The position numbers were made by a program, and so were the translations under genes. Of a stretch of 64,000 nucleotides of DNA, positions 25,317 to 36,595 are shown in pieces (the first letter of the stretch is position 1; each line of letters starts with the position of its first letter). The notes beneath the pieces were generated by a model. It made no database searches. It worked only from the letters and a program-made list of their open reading frames with translations, and was not told the origin of the DNA. Origin of the DNA: Dyella lipolytica (lineage in GTDB: Bacteria; Pseudomonadota; Gammaproteobacteria; Xanthomonadales; Rhodanobacteraceae); contig NZ_BSNQ01000003.1 in NCBI RefSeq assembly GCF_030160075.1, forward strand, positions 1,486,328 through 1,550,327. Reading direction: 5' to 3'.

Positions 25317-26398
25317 GGCTGCTTCCCCTTGTCGGCGGCGTCATCGTTGACGGGCGGCGCCACGGCGCCGACACCCGGCAGGTTGGTGGCGGGTGCTTCG
25401 GTATTGGTGATGTTGATGACGCTGCGGCCGTCGGAGCCGTCGATCACTTTGTTGCTGGCGCGCAGGATCTGCTCCATCGTTTCCAGCCATAGGCGACGGC
25501 GAGTGACATCGGGCGCTGCCTTGTATTCCTTGAGAATCAGATCGAAACGGCCGACGTCGCCCTGCGCGCGCGCGATACGCTCGGCTTTGTAGGCATCGGC
25601 TTCGGCGATCATGCGCTTGGCGTCGCCGTTCGCCACCGGAATTTCCTGATTGGTGCCGGCATGCGCCTGGTCGATCAGGCCCTGACGATCCTGGCGTGCG
25701 GCGTTGACGTCGTCGAAGGCGTCTTTTGCTTCCTGCGGCGGCGTGATGGCCTGGAAGCTGATGTCGGTCACTTGCAGGCCGCAGTCGTATCTGTCCAGCG
25801 TGTGCTGCAACTGGGTGCGCACTTGCTGTTGCAACGCGCTCAACGCTGGCGCGGGGCCGCTGCCGTCCGCCTGGCCGGTGAGGACGTTGTCCATCGGCTG
25901 CGCACCGATCACCGTACGCACGGCAGCTTGCGCGGCTTCGTTGAGGGTGCCGTCCGGGTCGCGTGTGTTGAACAGGTATTTCTGCGGGTCGGTGACTTGG
26001 TACTGCACGTTGAAGTCGACGGCGACGATGTCCTGATCGCGCGTTAACGTGCGGATCTGGTCGGACATGGCACGCACGCGCGAGGTGGCGACCGGCTGCA
26101 CGGTCTCCATGGGCAGCGGAAGCTTGACGTGGAAGCCGGGGCCGATGGTGCGTGCATAGGCGCCGAAGCGCTGCACCACACCAACCTGGCCGGCACCGAT
26201 CACGGCATAGCTGGTGAGCAACAGCCAGGCCAGCACGATCGCCACGACGATGGTGAGGATGCCGCCGGGGCCGCCCAGCTTGCCGATGCGCTTGAACAGG
26301 TCCTTGAGTACGGTCTCAATGCCCGATTTGCCGCCGGAACTACGCTTGTTCTTGTTCCATGGATCGCGTTGCCCGTTACCGGGTTCGTTCCAGGCCAT
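25313..26398 (-). CDS. hflK: HflK, FtsH-modulating SPFH membrane protein
   Basis: Partner of HflC (361 aa). A Gly/Asn/Lys-rich cytoplasmic start (MAWNEPGNGQRDPWNKNKRS) is typical of HflK; one membrane helix (about 53-72) and the SPFH domain follow (GVVQRFGAYARTIGPGFHVK). The start ATG 26398 has AAGGAGA eight bases upstream. About 325 bases separate it from hflX, so it may have its own promoter; the gap contains an inverted CT-rich repeat. Confidence 0.95.
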   Translation of the reverse strand: MAWNEPGNGQRDPWNKNKRSSGGKSGIETVLKDLFKRIGKLGGPGGILTIVVAIVLAWLLLTSYAVIGAGQVGVVQRFGAYARTIGPGFHVKLPLPMETVQPVATSRVRAMSDQIRTLTRDQDIVAVDFNVQYQVTDPQKYLFNTRDPDGTLNEAAQAAVRTVIGAQPMDNVLTGQADGSGPAPALSALQQQVRTQLQHTLDRYDCGLQVTDISFQAITPPQEAKDAFDDVNAARQDRQGLIDQAHAGTNQEIPVANGDAKRMIAEADAYKAERIARAQGDVGRFDLILKEYKAAPDVTRRRLWLETMEQILRASNKVIDGSDGRSVINITNTEAPATNLPGVGAVAPPVNDDAADKGKQP

Positions 26399-26577
26399 GG
26401 TCAGTCTCCTTGGGGCCGCTGGGAGGCCGGCAATAACGGCCGGAAAACGCTCTGTGCTGGATGGGACATGGTGACGGATGTTGAGGCGTGCAAGCACCCG
26501 GAATGGGTGGTGCACAAACGGTCGCATTCTAACAGAGACGTTTGCGAGGCGGGCCTAATAACACGAGGACGGAAGGC
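26399..26577 (+). other. hflK upstream region, no gene
   Basis: No protein-like frame with a ribosome binding site is present. It must contain the hflK promoter unless hflX transcription reads through; I see no convincing -35/-10 pair. Confidence 0.5.
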
Positions 26578-26709
26578 CCTCTCCTCCGAGGGGAGAGGGT
26601 TGGGTGAGGGGAAAATCTTGCGCGAGCAGTCGCGCGAAGCGTGCTCCGATGTTGGGTTATCGCAAGAACAGCCCCTCACCTCGGTCCTCTCCCCGGAGGG
26701 GAGAGGAAG
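26578..26709 (+). repeat. Inverted CT/AG-rich repeat pair (hflX 3' region)
   Basis: GGGGAGAGGGTTGGGTGAGG near 26597-26616 is matched in reverse by CCCCTCACCTCGGTCCTCTC near 26670-26689, and each copy also contains its own small palindrome (CCTCTCC with GGAGAGG). Such sequences are common intergenic repeats in Xanthomonadales. By position the pair could end hflX transcription, although no long U-run follows. Confidence 0.7.
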
Positions 26710-26723
26710 AAAAGCGACAGTGC

Positions 26724-28034
26724 TCAGGCGGCTGCGTCTGGGCTGCCCAGCAGGCCGCGCAACAGTTCGATATCGGCGCCGTGGCCACCAGTCAACGGCG
26801 CCAGCACGCTTCGCGGCGCATCGATGCGCAGGCGCCAGCCGTATTCGTCCACCGCTTCTTCGGCGATGGCGCCGGCAGCACGAAGCCGCGCATGCAGGCG
26901 ACCCGCGGACAGCGGCAACAGCAATTCGGATTGCACGCGCTCGCCGCCCAGCAATTCGCCGAGTGCTTCGCGCAACAGGTCCAGTCCTTCGCCCGTGGCA
27001 GCGGATAGCCACACTTGCTGTGGCAGTCCTTCGCTATCGCGCACGATGCGCGGGGCGGCGCCGGAGAGGTCGATCTTGTTCATCACGTGCAGCTGGGGCA
27101 CGTCACCTGCGCCGATTTCTTCCAGCACCTGATCGACTACTTGATGCAGGCGTTCCCGCTCTTCGTCGGCGGCGTCGCTGACGTGCAGCAGCAGGTCGGC
27201 GTCGCGCGCTTCGGCGAGCGTGCCGCGGAAGGCGGCCACGAGATCGTGCGGCAGCTCGCGGATGAAGCCGACGGTGTCGGCCAGTACGGCAGGGCCGCAG
27301 CTGAGGTCGTCGAGCTTGCGCACGGTGGGATCGAGCGTGGCGAAGAGCTGGTCGGCGGCATACACCCTGCCCTGCGTGAGTGCATTGAACAGGGTGGATT
27401 TGCCGGCGTTGGTGTAGCCCACCAAGGCTACGCGTGGCACGGTGTTGCGCAGGCGTGCGCGGCGTTGCTGGCCGCGCTGAGTCTGTACTTTTTCCAGCCG
27501 TTTGCTGAGCATTTTCACGCGCTCGGCAAGCAGGCGTCGGTCGGTTTCGAGCTGGGTCTCGCCCGGACCGCGGTTGCCGATGGCGCCGCCGCGCTGGGTG
27601 TCCAAGTGGGTCCAGCCGCGGACCAGGCGCGTCGCGAGATGTTTGAGCTGGGCCAGCTCCACTTCCATCTTGCCTTCGTGGGAGCGGGCGCGCTGGGCGA
27701 AGATGTCCAGGATCAATCCGGCGCGATCGACCACGCGCACGCTGAGCAGCTTTTCGAGGTTGCGTTCCTGCACCGGGGTCAGCAGGTGGTCGACCAACAC
27801 CAGGTCTGCTTCGAGGGCGCGCACGGCTTCGGCCACTTCTTCGGCCTTGCCGGTGCCGATGTAGTAGCGGGGATTGGGGGCTTCCACGCGCGCAGGAATA
27901 GCGGCCAGCACTTCGGCGCCGGCCGATTTCACTAGCTCGACAAATTCCTCTGCCCGCTCTGCCGCATCGCCCTCGCCGCGCGAATGCGGGAGAACCAGTA
28001 CGGCACGTTCGCCTTTCTTTTGCCTATCGAACAG
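26724..28034 (-). CDS. hflX: GTPase HflX
   Basis: A ribosome-associated GTPase (436 aa) that rescues or splits stalled 70S ribosomes under heat stress. P-loop GYTNAGKST, G3 DTVGF, G4 NKID and the N-terminal HflX domain (YYIGTGKAEEV, GGAIGNRGPGETQLE) are present. The first homologous codon is CTG 28034 (LFDRQKKGERAV aligns with E. coli MFDRYDAGEQAV); an in-frame stop, that of hfq, lies two codons upstream, and the next ATG/GTG-type start (GTG 27932) would remove 34 conserved residues. GAAGG lies ten bases above the CTG. Confidence 0.93.
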   Translation of the reverse strand: MFDRQKKGERAVLVLPHSRGEGDAAERAEEFVELVKSAGAEVLAAIPARVEAPNPRYYIGTGKAEEVAEAVRALEADLVLVDHLLTPVQERNLEKLLSVRVVDRAGLILDIFAQRARSHEGKMEVELAQLKHLATRLVRGWTHLDTQRGGAIGNRGPGETQLETDRRLLAERVKMLSKRLEKVQTQRGQQRRARLRNTVPRVALVGYTNAGKSTLFNALTQGRVYAADQLFATLDPTVRKLDDLSCGPAVLADTVGFIRELPHDLVAAFRGTLAEARDADLLLHVSDAADEERERLHQVVDQVLEEIGAGDVPQLHVMNKIDLSGAAPRIVRDSEGLPQQVWLSAATGEGLDLLREALGELLGGERVQSELLLPLSAGRLHARLRAAGAIAEEAVDEYGWRLRIDAPRSVLAPLTGGHGADIELLRGLLGSPDAAA

Positions 28035-28040
28035 AGTGGA

Positions 28041-28325
28041 TCAACCTTCGCTATCGGCCGACACGTGCGCCTCAAGGTGGCTTTCGTGGCCTTCGTGACC
28101 GTCGTGGCCGTTGCCGACGCGCACGTTGCGGCTGGGCACAACAGTGGAGATGGCGTGTTTATAAACCATCTGGCTCACCTGGTTGCGCAGCAATACCACG
28201 AACTGATCGAACGACTCGATCGTGCCCTGTAGTTTGATGCCGTTGACCAGGTAGATGGCGACCGGTACGCGCTCGCGGCGCAATGCGTTCAGAAATGGAT
28301 CTTGCAAGGACTGCCCTTTTGACAT
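28041..28325 (-). CDS. hfq: RNA chaperone Hfq
   Basis: The hexameric Sm-like protein that pairs small RNAs with mRNAs. The Sm1 core ([20 protein letters not shown]) and the Sm2 motif YKHAIST are intact, followed by a His/Glu/Gly-rich tail ([11 protein letters not shown]), giving 94 aa. GGGGGAGA precedes ATG 28325. It lies between miaA and hflX, the classic order. The stop is six bases before the presumed CTG start of hflX. Confidence 0.97.
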   Translation of the reverse strand: MSKGQSLQDPFLNALRRERVPVAIYLVNGIKLQGTIESFDQFVVLLRNQVSQMVYKHAISTVVPSRNVRVGNGHDGHEGHESHLEAHVSADSEG

Positions 28326-28480
28326 TTTTGTTCTCCCCCTCGTCCAGCGGATGGGCCGAAAAAAAATGGTGCCAAACGGCGCCCCGGCCCGAGTTCCCTT
28401 GAATGTTAACCGCTTTTAAATCGTGGGTGAAAGACTTTTGTAAGTTATGACAAAGAGATAACAAAACTGCGTCACAAGCT

Positions 28481-29446
28481 TCACGAGGAGATCTCCGTTT
28501 CCTGGCCGCCGAGGAACAGTCGCACGGCGTCAGTGGCCCGCTCGGTAAGGCCTGGGCGCTCGGGGTCGAGGCTGCGGGCGTCCAGTTCGCTGCGCAGCCA
28601 GGTGATCTGGCGCTTGGCGAGCTGGCGGGTGGCGAAAATGCCTTTGTCGCGCAACCCAGCTTGGTCGTAGAGGCCATCGAGGTGTTCCCAGGCCTGGCGG
28701 TAGCCCACGGCACGGATGGCCGGCAGATCGGGGCGCAGATCGCCTCGTTGGCGCAAGGCGCGCACTTCGTCGAGCAGTCCGTGGCGCAGCATCTCGTCGA
28801 ATCGCTGGGCAATTCGGGCGTGGAGTGGCGCGCGATGTTCGGGCAGCAGGGCCAACTTGAGTACGCGCCAGGGGAACGGCTGCCCGCGGCCGCCCTGCTG
28901 CTGAGCGCTGAGCGGTTGCCCGGTGAGAGCGATCACTTCCAGCGCGCGCTGGATGCGCTGGGCGTCGGCGGGTTTGATGCGCTCGGCCGCGGGAGGATCG
29001 AGTTCGGCGAGCCGGCGGTGCATGCCATCCCAGCCGACGCTGGCGGCTTCGTTGGCCAGTTGGGCGCGTATCTCGGTATCGGCTTCCGGCAGGCTCGATA
29101 GCCCGCGTTGCAAGGCTCGGAAATACAACCCCGTGCCACCGACGAGTAGCGGAATCTGCCCCGCTTCGTGGATGCGGTGCATGGCGGCTTGCGCGTCCGC
29201 GCTGAAATCGGCCGCGGAATACGGTTCGGCCGGATCGCGAATATCGATCAAAGCGTGGGGATAGCGAGCCAGGGTGGCCGCATCCGGCTTGGCAGTACCG
29301 ATATCCATGCCGCGATAGACCAGTGCGGAATCGACGCTGATCAGGCCGACAGGAAAGCGTTCGCTGAGCGCGCAAGCAAGCGCGGTCTTGCCCGACGCGG
29401 TCGGGCCCATCAGAAAAATGGCTAGGGGGCGGCGATCGGCGGGCAT
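28481..29446 (-). CDS. miaA: tRNA dimethylallyltransferase MiaA
   Basis: Adds the isopentenyl group to A37 of tRNAs reading UNN codons. P-loop GPTASGKT at residues 14-21, [16 protein letters not shown] and [11 protein letters not shown] are the family motifs; 321 aa, the usual size. The start ATG 29446 ([15 protein letters not shown]) is where homologues begin; the longer upstream frame lacks family similarity. It is divergent from the secreted-protein gene at 29587 and heads the miaA-hfq-hflX block. Confidence 0.96.
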   Translation of the reverse strand: MPADRRPLAIFLMGPTASGKTALACALSERFPVGLISVDSALVYRGMDIGTAKPDAATLARYPHALIDIRDPAEPYSAADFSADAQAAMHRIHEAGQIPLLVGGTGLYFRALQRGLSSLPEADTEIRAQLANEAASVGWDGMHRRLAELDPPAAERIKPADAQRIQRALEVIALTGQPLSAQQQGGRGQPFPWRVLKLALLPEHRAPLHARIAQRFDEMLRHGLLDEVRALRQRGDLRPDLPAIRAVGYRQAWEHLDGLYDQAGLRDKGIFATRQLAKRQITWLRSELDARSLDPERPGLTERATDAVRLFLGGQETEISS

Positions 29447-29586
29447 CGATGCATTGTAGATGGCCGGCCGGATGGGCGATGGATGATGGCAGGCGTGTGC
29501 ACTGCGGAACGGTTGACGCGTTGAGAGTTGAAGCGCCCGGCAAACAGGCGTGCAACCCTCCGTCCCCGCCAGCGTGAAGTCGACCC

Positions 29587-30291
29587 ATGCCGCGATCGAA
29601 ATCTTTTCGTCCATTGTGCCTGTTGCTTGCAGCGGGATCGTTCTTCGCCGGCTACGCCGCGGCACAGACAACATCGCCGGGACCGGATTTCAGCGGCATC
29701 TGGCAACTCAATGATCGCGCCAGCGATAGCGCCGCCGTGATCACCCAGCGACTGCATGCGGAACGCAGGCGCGAGCAGGCGCCCTCCTCACAGCCTGCGA
29801 ATGCTGGTTCCAGTGCAACGCCCGCTTCATCGTCGAACGGTTTCGGCGGTCGCGGCGGTCACGGCATGGGAGGCGGTGGTCATGGGATGGGTGGCGGCCA
29901 GCATGGCAATCACGATTATCAGGACTCATCGAGAAGCAGCAGCAATGCAACGCCCAAGGACCCGACACCCCCCCTGTTTGCCGACGACGCATTGCTGAAT
30001 GTGCAGCAGAGCCGCCAAGGCATGCGCGTGGATTTCAACAACAACGACCGGCTCGACACCCAGTTCGATAACATCGCGCGCCAATCGCTCAACAGTACCG
30101 CACGGGTGCAGACCCAGCTGACGCAGGACGGGATGCACGTGTCGATGGATTTCGGTAACGGCACGCGGCTGGAGCAAGCGTGGGTGCGCTCGGCCGATGG
30201 GCATCATTTGACCGTGACCGAGACATGGACGACGGCGGAGCTGAAAGAGCCGATCGTGTTTACGCGCAGCTACGACCGGCTGGATATGTAG
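29587..30291 (+). CDS. Secreted hypothetical protein with Gly/His-rich insert
   Basis: 234 aa. Signal peptide at residues 1-26 (ends AGYAAA). The mature part starts with [11 protein letters not shown], a motif seen in several exported bacterial proteins, then a low-complexity stretch rich in Gly, His and Met ([18 protein letters not shown]), and a C-terminal beta-rich domain ([26 protein letters not shown]). The Gly/His/Met insert could bind metal ions, but I do not know the function. The ribosome binding site at ATG 29587 is weak. Confidence 0.7.
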   Translation: MPRSKSFRPLCLLLAAGSFFAGYAAAQTTSPGPDFSGIWQLNDRASDSAAVITQRLHAERRREQAPSSQPANAGSSATPASSSNGFGGRGGHGMGGGGHGMGGGQHGNHDYQDSSRSSSNATPKDPTPPLFADDALLNVQQSRQGMRVDFNNNDRLDTQFDNIARQSLNSTARVQTQLTQDGMHVSMDFGNGTRLEQAWVRSADGHHLTVTETWTTAELKEPIVFTRSYDRLDM

Positions 30292-30361
30292 GCCAGGTAG
30301 GCCCGGGCCGGGAGATCGCCGATGCCGCACCGCATCAAGGCATGCTCCATGCTTCACGATC

Positions 30362-30367
30362 TATAAT
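30362..30367 (+). promoter_or_regulatory. -10 box upstream of tdh
   Basis: A perfect TATAAT lies 45 bases before the tdh start; no convincing -35 box is seen at 16-18 bases upstream, so this is only a likely promoter. Confidence 0.45.
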
Positions 30368-30411
30368 TGGCGACTTGTCTTCCCTCCCCTCGCCCGTTCT
30401 GGATTCCCCCC

Positions 30412-31446
30412 ATGCCGCAAACGATGAAAGCCCTGGTCAAGCGCCACGCCGAGAAAGGTATCTGGATGGAAGAGGTGCCGGTGCCGGAAGTCGGCGCCAA
30501 CGAGGTGCTGATCAAGCTAGAGAAGACCGCGATCTGCGGCACCGATCTGCATATCTACAAGTGGGACGAGTGGTCCCAGCGCACGATCAAGCCGGGCCTG
30601 ACGATCGGTCATGAATTCGTCGGCCGTATCGTGGACATCGGACCGGGCGTGACCGGTTACAAGATCGGCGACCGCGTTTCCGCGGAAGGCCATATCGTAT
30701 GCGGCCATTGCCGCAACTGCCGCGCCGGTCGTCAGCATCTGTGCCCGAACACCATCGGCATCGGCGTGAATCGCAACGGCGCGTTTGCCGAATACATGAC
30801 GATGCCGGCCTCCAACCTGTGGCCGATTCCGGATCAGATTCCGTCCGAGTTGGCTGCGTTCTTCGACCCTTACGGCAACGCCGCACATTGCGCGCTGGAA
30901 TTCGACCTGGTGGGCGAAGACGTGCTGATTACCGGCGCCGGCCCGATCGGCATCATCGCTGCGGGCATCGCCAAACATGTAGGCGCACGCAATGTGGTGG
31001 TCACCGACATCAACGATTACCGCCTGAAGCTGGCGGCCGACATGGGCGCCACGCGTGTGGTGAACGTGGCGAATCAGTCGCTGAAAGATGTGATGAAGGA
31101 TCTGCACATGGAAGGCTTCGACGTGGGCCTGGAAATGAGCGGCAACCCGCGCGCCTTCAACGACATGCTCGATTGCATGTACCACGGCGGCAAGATCGCG
31201 TTGCTGGGCATTCTGCCCAAGGGTGCAGGCATCGACTGGGACAAGGTGATCTTCAAGGGTCTTACCTTGCAGGGTATTTACGGCCGTCGCATGTACGAGA
31301 CCTGGTACAAGATGACGCAGATGGTGCTCACCGGCTTCCCGCTGCAGAAAGTGCTGACACATCAAATTCACATCGACGATTTCCAGAAGGGTTTCGACCT
31401 GATGGATGCCGGTGTGTGCGGCAAGGTGGTCTGTTCCTGGCACTGA
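30412..31446 (+). CDS. tdh: L-threonine 3-dehydrogenase
   Basis: Zinc-dependent alcohol-dehydrogenase family enzyme that oxidises threonine to 2-amino-3-oxobutanoate. Catalytic-zinc region [13 protein letters not shown], structural-zinc cysteines in [15 protein letters not shown] and the NAD-binding [11 protein letters not shown] are visible; 344 aa. The start could be ATG 30412 (MPQTMKAL) or 30424 (MKALVK, the E. coli-like start). The partner enzyme kbl lies 4 kb downstream on the same strand, with a giant envelope-protein gene in between. Confidence 0.95.
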   Translation: MPQTMKALVKRHAEKGIWMEEVPVPEVGANEVLIKLEKTAICGTDLHIYKWDEWSQRTIKPGLTIGHEFVGRIVDIGPGVTGYKIGDRVSAEGHIVCGHCRNCRAGRQHLCPNTIGIGVNRNGAFAEYMTMPASNLWPIPDQIPSELAAFFDPYGNAAHCALEFDLVGEDVLITGAGPIGIIAAGIAKHVGARNVVVTDINDYRLKLAADMGATRVVNVANQSLKDVMKDLHMEGFDVGLEMSGNPRAFNDMLDCMYHGGKIALLGILPKGAGIDWDKVIFKGLTLQGIYGRRMYETWYKMTQMVLTGFPLQKVLTHQIHIDDFQKGFDLMDAGVCGKVVCSWH

Positions 31447-31617
31447 ACTGAATCGCATGTCGCCCTGTTGGCAAAATGCCGGCAGGGCGCTACGCAATCT
31501 CTTACGCCGCACGCTACACTCCCCTTACAGGCGTGCCGACATGAGTTTTCTGGCTTACGGAAGTGCTCGGCGACTGCCGGCACGGTCGGTCCGCGATGTC
31601 ACGGGAGCATCACGGCA

Positions 31618-34600
31618 ATGGCAAACCGGAACTCATCACCCCAAGCATTGATAGAGGCCGGGCGCGAACGCGCAAAGGGCTTGTACCGCTCTCGCGGCTT
31701 GCGCATCACGGCGCTGGTTATTGTCATCCTGCTGGTTCTGTTTGGTCTGTTCGGCTTCTTTATTGCGCCGTCGATGATCAAGAACCAATTGCAGAAGCAG
31801 CTGAGCTCGCAGCTCGATCGACCGGTCACGATCGGTGCGATTCATGTCGATCCCTACACGCTACACGTGGCGGTGGATAAGCTGCATATCGGCGAGCGCG
31901 ATGGCACGTCGCCCTTCATCGACGTGGACAACCTGGTGGTGAATGCGTCGTGGGGGGCGGTGTTTCGCATGGCACCGGTATTGGATGAGCTTTCCGTTCA
32001 ACACCCGCAGATCCATATCACGCGTACCGGTCCGCAAGCGTTCAACTTCACCGATATCATCCAGCGCTTTGCTTCCAAGCCGACGGAACCGAATGCGCCG
32101 CCGACGCGCTTTGCCGTGTCCAACATCAGCGTGCACGACGGCGATATCACGTTCGACGACAAGGTTCTGAACGCGACGCATCGCGTGAACCAGATCGAGC
32201 TTGGCATTCCCTTCCTCGCCAATTTGCCGCATGACACGGACATCTTCGTGCAGCCGCTGCTGGCTATGCAGGTGGATGGCAGTCCCATACACATCCAGGG
32301 CCAGACCAAACCCTTTGCGGACAGCCATGAATCGGTGATCAGCTTTGCGATGGATCACCTGGATTTGGCGCGCTATCTCGGTTACGTACCGGAGCCTCTG
32401 CCGGCGGCCATTCCAAGCGGGTTGTTGTCGGGCAAGCTGGATCTGCATTTCATAGAAACCAAACCTTCGCAGCAATTGCGTCTGGACGGTCAGCTGCAGG
32501 CCGACAACTTCGTGATGACCACGCACGACAACGCGCCGATGCTGGAGCTGGGTCATGGCAGCATGACGTTGAATGACGTCGAGCCGCTGATATCGCGCTA
32601 TCACTTCAGCGCGATCCAGCTCGATCAGGCGAAGTTGCATTACACCAAGCTGACTGGCGGCCGCACTAATTTCGACGCTCTGCTCGGCAAAAACAGCCCA
32701 CCGCCGAAACCGGGCACGCCGCCGACCGATGCGCAAATCGCCACGCTGAGCTTGCAGAACAGTGCGCTCGACTACGCCGATCTCAGCGGCCCCCAACCTG
32801 CGCGGATATTGCTGGACAATCTGCATGGAACGATCCACGGACTCTCCACGGTTTCCACACAACCGGGCACGATGGATCTGAGTTCCGGCCTCGCTGGCGG
32901 CAATCTACATGCCACCGGCAGCTTGTTGATGAGCGCCGATCGTTACAACGGCGAAGTGACGATGACTGGTGTCGGCCTGCAACCGCTGGTCCCGATGGCG
33001 CCGCCGATGCTCAACGCGCAAATCGCCAGCGGCACGCTCGACGGCGATGCGCACATTCAGGCGGATTGGAGCAAAACGCTGGCGCTGACGATGGATGCCA
33101 GCAAGCTCTCCGTAAACAACTTCGCGCTGGATCAGCACGGTCGCAAACCGGTGGCGTGGCAGTCGTTGACGACCGAGATCAACCATCTCGACCTTGGCAG
33201 CAGCGTGGCGCAACTCGGCAACGTGACACTGCAAGGCTTGAAGATCGATGCCCGGCGTTTGAAAAACGGGAACATCGATCTCACCGATCTGATGAAGTCC
33301 TCGCCGCACCCAACAGGTAAACAGGCGGCGTCGCCAGCGTGGCACTGGAGCATCGCGCATCTTGGTGTCGATAGCAGTACGTTCGCCTTGACCGATCCGA
33401 GTATCCCCGGCAAAGACGGGCATATCGCGGTCAAGGCCGACAAGTTCGGTATCGACAATCTTTCCGACGATATGCATAAGCCGTTGAAGCTGGATCTCAG
33501 CGGTGGCATCGGCCAGGGCAAGTTCCATGTCGATGGCACGGTGAAACCGCAGCCGGTCGATGCGGATCTGCGCATCATGGCGACGCGCCTGGATGTGGCA
33601 CCGTTCGAATCCCTGGTGAAGGTGCCGCTGAACGTGCGTGTCGATAGCGCCCTGCTGAGCATGAGCGGGCGTGCGCGTTACCGCGACCGCAAGCCGGCAC
33701 CGTTGATCAGCTATCAGGGTCGCGTCGTGCTGGGCCGCGTGCACGTGCTGGACAAGGTCACGAACGACGACTTCCTGCGCTGGAATGCGCTGGCGGCGAC
33801 CGGCATGAAGGTGCAGATGGGCGAAGGTGCGCCGCACGTCGACATCGGCGGCCTCTCGCTCAACGATTTCTATGCGCGCGTGATCATCAACGCCAATGGC
33901 CGCATCAATCTGCAGGACGTGGTGTCCAATCCGGCCGTGGCACCGGTGTCCGTGACGCGTGCGCAGAATGGACCCGCACCGCCCGCAAGTACGCCACCGC
34001 CTGCTGCCCCGGCGCCCATACCGGCACCGGCCGCCAGCGCTTCCACGGGCGCGGCGCTCGCGACAGCCAGCACCGCGGCGGCGCCACCTGCGGAGATCCA
34101 TATCGGTCAGATCACGCTCGCCAACGGCAATCTCAATTACACCGACAACTTCATCAAACCGAACTACACCGCCAACATCACCCAGCTCGCCGGCAAGATC
34201 GGCGCGTTCGGTACCGCCGGCGGCGGTGCCCCGGCAGACGTCACGCTGCAAGGTCAGCTGGACAACAACTCGCCCGTGAATATCGATGGCACGATCAATC
34301 CGCTGACACCGGTCGCTGCCCTGGACATCAAGGCCAAGGCCAACGATGTGGAGCTCACGCATTTGTCGCCCTACTCCGGCAAATACGCGGGCTATCCGAT
34401 CATCAAGGGTCGCTTGACGATGGATGTGCATTACCAGCTCGATCAGGGCAAGTTGAATGCTGACAACCACATCGTGCTCACCCAGCTGACCTTCGGCGAT
34501 CGCGTGGAGGGACCCGGCGTCAGTCACCTGCCCGTCAAGCTGGCAGTGGCCCTGCTGAAGGACTCGGACGGCAATATCGATATCCACGTGCCGGTATCCG

Positions 34601-35274
34601 GTTCGCTCAACGATCCGCACTTCAGCATTGGTGGCGTGATCTGGCAGGCGTTCGTCAATCTCATCAAGCGTGCCATCACGTCACCGTTCCGGCTGCTGGG
34701 CTCAGCGATGGGTGGCGGGCAGCAGGATCTGGGCTATGTGGAATTTTCACCCGGCTCGAATGTGCTCGACGCACAAGCCGATGCACGCCTGACGCAAATC
34801 GTAGCCGTCCTCAACAAGAAAACCGATCTGAAACTGGATATCACCGGCCGTGTGGACCCCTCCTTGGACGAAGAAGGCCTGCGTAAGGTGCTGGTCGATG
34901 ACATGGTGCAGAAAGAGCAGGCGGACGATATCGGTACCGAAGCGGCGAAGGCTGCGCCGGTAAAACCGGGTACTGACGATTACAACAAATACCTGACCAA
35001 GGCGTACAAGCACGACAAGTTCAAGAAGCCGCGCGATCTCGTCGGCTTGACCAAGTCTCAGCCGCCGGAAACGATGATCAAGCTGATGGAAGCGAACGTA
35101 ACCGTGGATCAGGACGCCCTGCGCCATCTCGCCGAACGCCGTGCCGACGCAGTGCGTGAATATATGCACGGCAAGATCGACGATAGCCGCGTGTTTGTGC
35201 TGGCGCCCAAGCTGGATGCTAATGGCATCGACGATAAGGGCAAGACGACGCGAGACGATTTCGGCTTGCATTGA
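31618..35274 (+). CDS. DUF748/AsmA-like envelope protein (1218 aa)
   Basis: A very large envelope protein with an N-terminal membrane anchor (about residues 27-50) followed by repeated AsmA/DUF748-type beta-rich units ([41 protein letters not shown]). A Pro/Ala linker at about 780-815 divides two halves; the C-terminal part includes [18 protein letters not shown], resembling OmpA-like ends. AsmA-like proteins bridge the envelope and are implicated in phospholipid transport; that role is family-level inference. The start ATG 31618 is chosen because it directly precedes the anchor. Confidence 0.85.
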   Translation: MANRNSSPQALIEAGRERAKGLYRSRGLRITALVIVILLVLFGLFGFFIAPSMIKNQLQKQLSSQLDRPVTIGAIHVDPYTLHVAVDKLHIGERDGTSPFIDVDNLVVNASWGAVFRMAPVLDELSVQHPQIHITRTGPQAFNFTDIIQRFASKPTEPNAPPTRFAVSNISVHDGDITFDDKVLNATHRVNQIELGIPFLANLPHDTDIFVQPLLAMQVDGSPIHIQGQTKPFADSHESVISFAMDHLDLARYLGYVPEPLPAAIPSGLLSGKLDLHFIETKPSQQLRLDGQLQADNFVMTTHDNAPMLELGHGSMTLNDVEPLISRYHFSAIQLDQAKLHYTKLTGGRTNFDALLGKNSPPPKPGTPPTDAQIATLSLQNSALDYADLSGPQPARILLDNLHGTIHGLSTVSTQPGTMDLSSGLAGGNLHATGSLLMSADRYNGEVTMTGVGLQPLVPMAPPMLNAQIASGTLDGDAHIQADWSKTLALTMDASKLSVNNFALDQHGRKPVAWQSLTTEINHLDLGSSVAQLGNVTLQGLKIDARRLKNGNIDLTDLMKSSPHPTGKQAASPAWHWSIAHLGVDSSTFALTDPSIPGKDGHIAVKADKFGIDNLSDDMHKPLKLDLSGGIGQGKFHVDGTVKPQPVDADLRIMATRLDVAPFESLVKVPLNVRVDSALLSMSGRARYRDRKPAPLISYQGRVVLGRVHVLDKVTNDDFLRWNALAATGMKVQMGEGAPHVDIGGLSLNDFYARVIINANGRINLQDVVSNPAVAPVSVTRAQNGPAPPASTPPPAAPAPIPAPAASASTGAALATASTAAAPPAEIHIGQITLANGNLNYTDNFIKPNYTANITQLAGKIGAFGTAGGGAPADVTLQGQLDNNSPVNIDGTINPLTPVAALDIKAKANDVELTHLSPYSGKYAGYPIIKGRLTMDVHYQLDQGKLNADNHIVLTQLTFGDRVEGPGVSHLPVKLAVALLKDSDGNIDIHVPVSGSLNDPHFSIGGVIWQAFVNLIKRAITSPFRLLGSAMGGGQQDLGYVEFSPGSNVLDAQADARLTQIVAVLNKKTDLKLDITGRVDPSLDEEGLRKVLVDDMVQKEQADDIGTEAAKAAPVKPGTDDYNKYLTKAYKHDKFKKPRDLVGLTKSQPPETMIKLMEANVTVDQDALRHLAERRADAVREYMHGKIDDSRVFVLAPKLDANGIDDKGKTTRDDFGLH

Positions 35275-35360
35275 GGACGTGGGGCGCCCGCGCCCCGCAA
35301 AGGTTCCCCCCGGCGTCCGAAAGACCGACAATTAGCACTTTCCCACTCCGGCATGTCCCC

Positions 35361-36557
35361 ATGAGCTACTCCGGCCAGGCGCGTTACGCCCAAGAACTCG
35401 AATCCATCCGCGAACAAGGCCTGTTCAAGGCCGAGCGCATCATCACCTCGCCCCAATCCGCCGAGATCGAGCTGGAAGGCGGACGCAAGGTGTTGAACTT
35501 CTGCGCGAACAATTACCTCGGCCTGGCCGATCACCCGGAAGTTATCCAGGCTGCCAAAGATGCACTGGATACGCACGGCTTCGGCATGGCCTCCGTGCGT
35601 TTCATCTGCGGCACGCAAGATCTGCACAAGCAGCTGGAGAAGAAGATCGCCGAATTCTTCGGCACGGAAGACACCATCTTGTACGCCGCCTGCTTCGACG
35701 CCAACGGCGGTCTGTACGAGCCGTTGCTGGGTGAAGAGGACGCGATCATTTCCGATGCGCTGAATCACGCCTCCATCATCGACGGCATCCGTCTGTGCAA
35801 AGCCAAGCGCTTTCGCTACGCCAACTGCGACATGGCCGATCTGGAAGCCCAATTGAAGGCCGCCGATGCCGCCGGCGTGCGCACCAAGCTGATCACCAGC
35901 GACGGCGCGTTTTCGATGGACGGTTTTATTGCGCCGCTGGACAAGATCACTGCGCTGGCCGCCAAGTACAACGCACTGGTGCATATCGACGAATGCCACT
36001 GCACCGGCTTCCTCGGTCCGCATGGACGCGGTTCCGCGGAAGTGCACGGCGTGATGGACAAGATCGATATCTTCACCGGCACGCTTGGCAAAGCGCTGGG
36101 CGGCGCGCTGGGCGGCTTCACTACCGGCCGCGCGGAAGTGATCGAGATGCTGCGGCAGCGCTCGCGTCCGTACCTGTTCTCCAACTCGCTGCCGCCGCAC
36201 GTCGTCGCCGCGGCGATCAAGGTGTTCGACATGCTGGGTTCGGCCGGCGAACTGCGTGAGCGAGTACAGGAGAACACGCGGTATTTCCGTGAGCAGATGA
36301 CCAAGGTGGGATTCGACATCAAGCCAGGCGTGCATCCGATCGTGCCGGTGATGGTGTACGACGCCAAGAAGGCGCAGGCGATGGCCGCCGCCCTTCTCGA
36401 TGAAGGTATCTACGTGACGGGGTTCTTTTACCCAGTGGTAGCTCAGGGGCAAGCGCGTATTCGCACGCAGATGAGTGCTGCACATACACGCGAGCATCTG
36501 GATCGCGCTATCACTGCTTTCACTAAGGTTGCACGTTCGCTAGGCATCATCGGCTAA
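35361..36557 (+). CDS. kbl: Glycine C-acetyltransferase (KBL)
   Basis: PLP enzyme that splits 2-amino-3-oxobutanoate with CoA into glycine and acetyl-CoA, completing threonine breakdown begun by Tdh. The PLP lysine lies in [13 protein letters not shown] and the co-substrate region [12 protein letters not shown] is intact; 398 aa, same as E. coli. The start ATG 35361 gives [20 protein letters not shown]. It ends with a terminator facing the converging pseudouridine synthase gene. Confidence 0.97.
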   Translation: MSYSGQARYAQELESIREQGLFKAERIITSPQSAEIELEGGRKVLNFCANNYLGLADHPEVIQAAKDALDTHGFGMASVRFICGTQDLHKQLEKKIAEFFGTEDTILYAACFDANGGLYEPLLGEEDAIISDALNHASIIDGIRLCKAKRFRYANCDMADLEAQLKAADAAGVRTKLITSDGAFSMDGFIAPLDKITALAAKYNALVHIDECHCTGFLGPHGRGSAEVHGVMDKIDIFTGTLGKALGGALGGFTTGRAEVIEMLRQRSRPYLFSNSLPPHVVAAAIKVFDMLGSAGELRERVQENTRYFREQMTKVGFDIKPGVHPIVPVMVYDAKKAQAMAAALLDEGIYVTGFFYPVVAQGQARIRTQMSAAHTREHLDRAITAFTKVARSLGIIG

Positions 36558-36564
36558 GTGCACG

Positions 36565-36595
36565 AGGCCCCTTTCACAAGGGGCCTTGCTTCGTT
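36565..36595 (+). terminator. Terminator of kbl
   Basis: GGCCCCTT and AAGGGGCC form an 8-bp stem around TCAC (36566-36585), followed by a T-rich tail (TTGCTTCGTT). It separates kbl from the convergent gene at 36594. Confidence 0.8.

Noticed and set aside
32905..34620. Long antisense frame (571 codons) within the DUF748 gene
   Set aside because: Same reason: composition of a shadow frame and no ribosome binding site, while the sense protein is family-like.
35109..36497. Long antisense frame (462 codons) over kbl
   Set aside because: It lies opposite a well-conserved enzyme and has no independent support.
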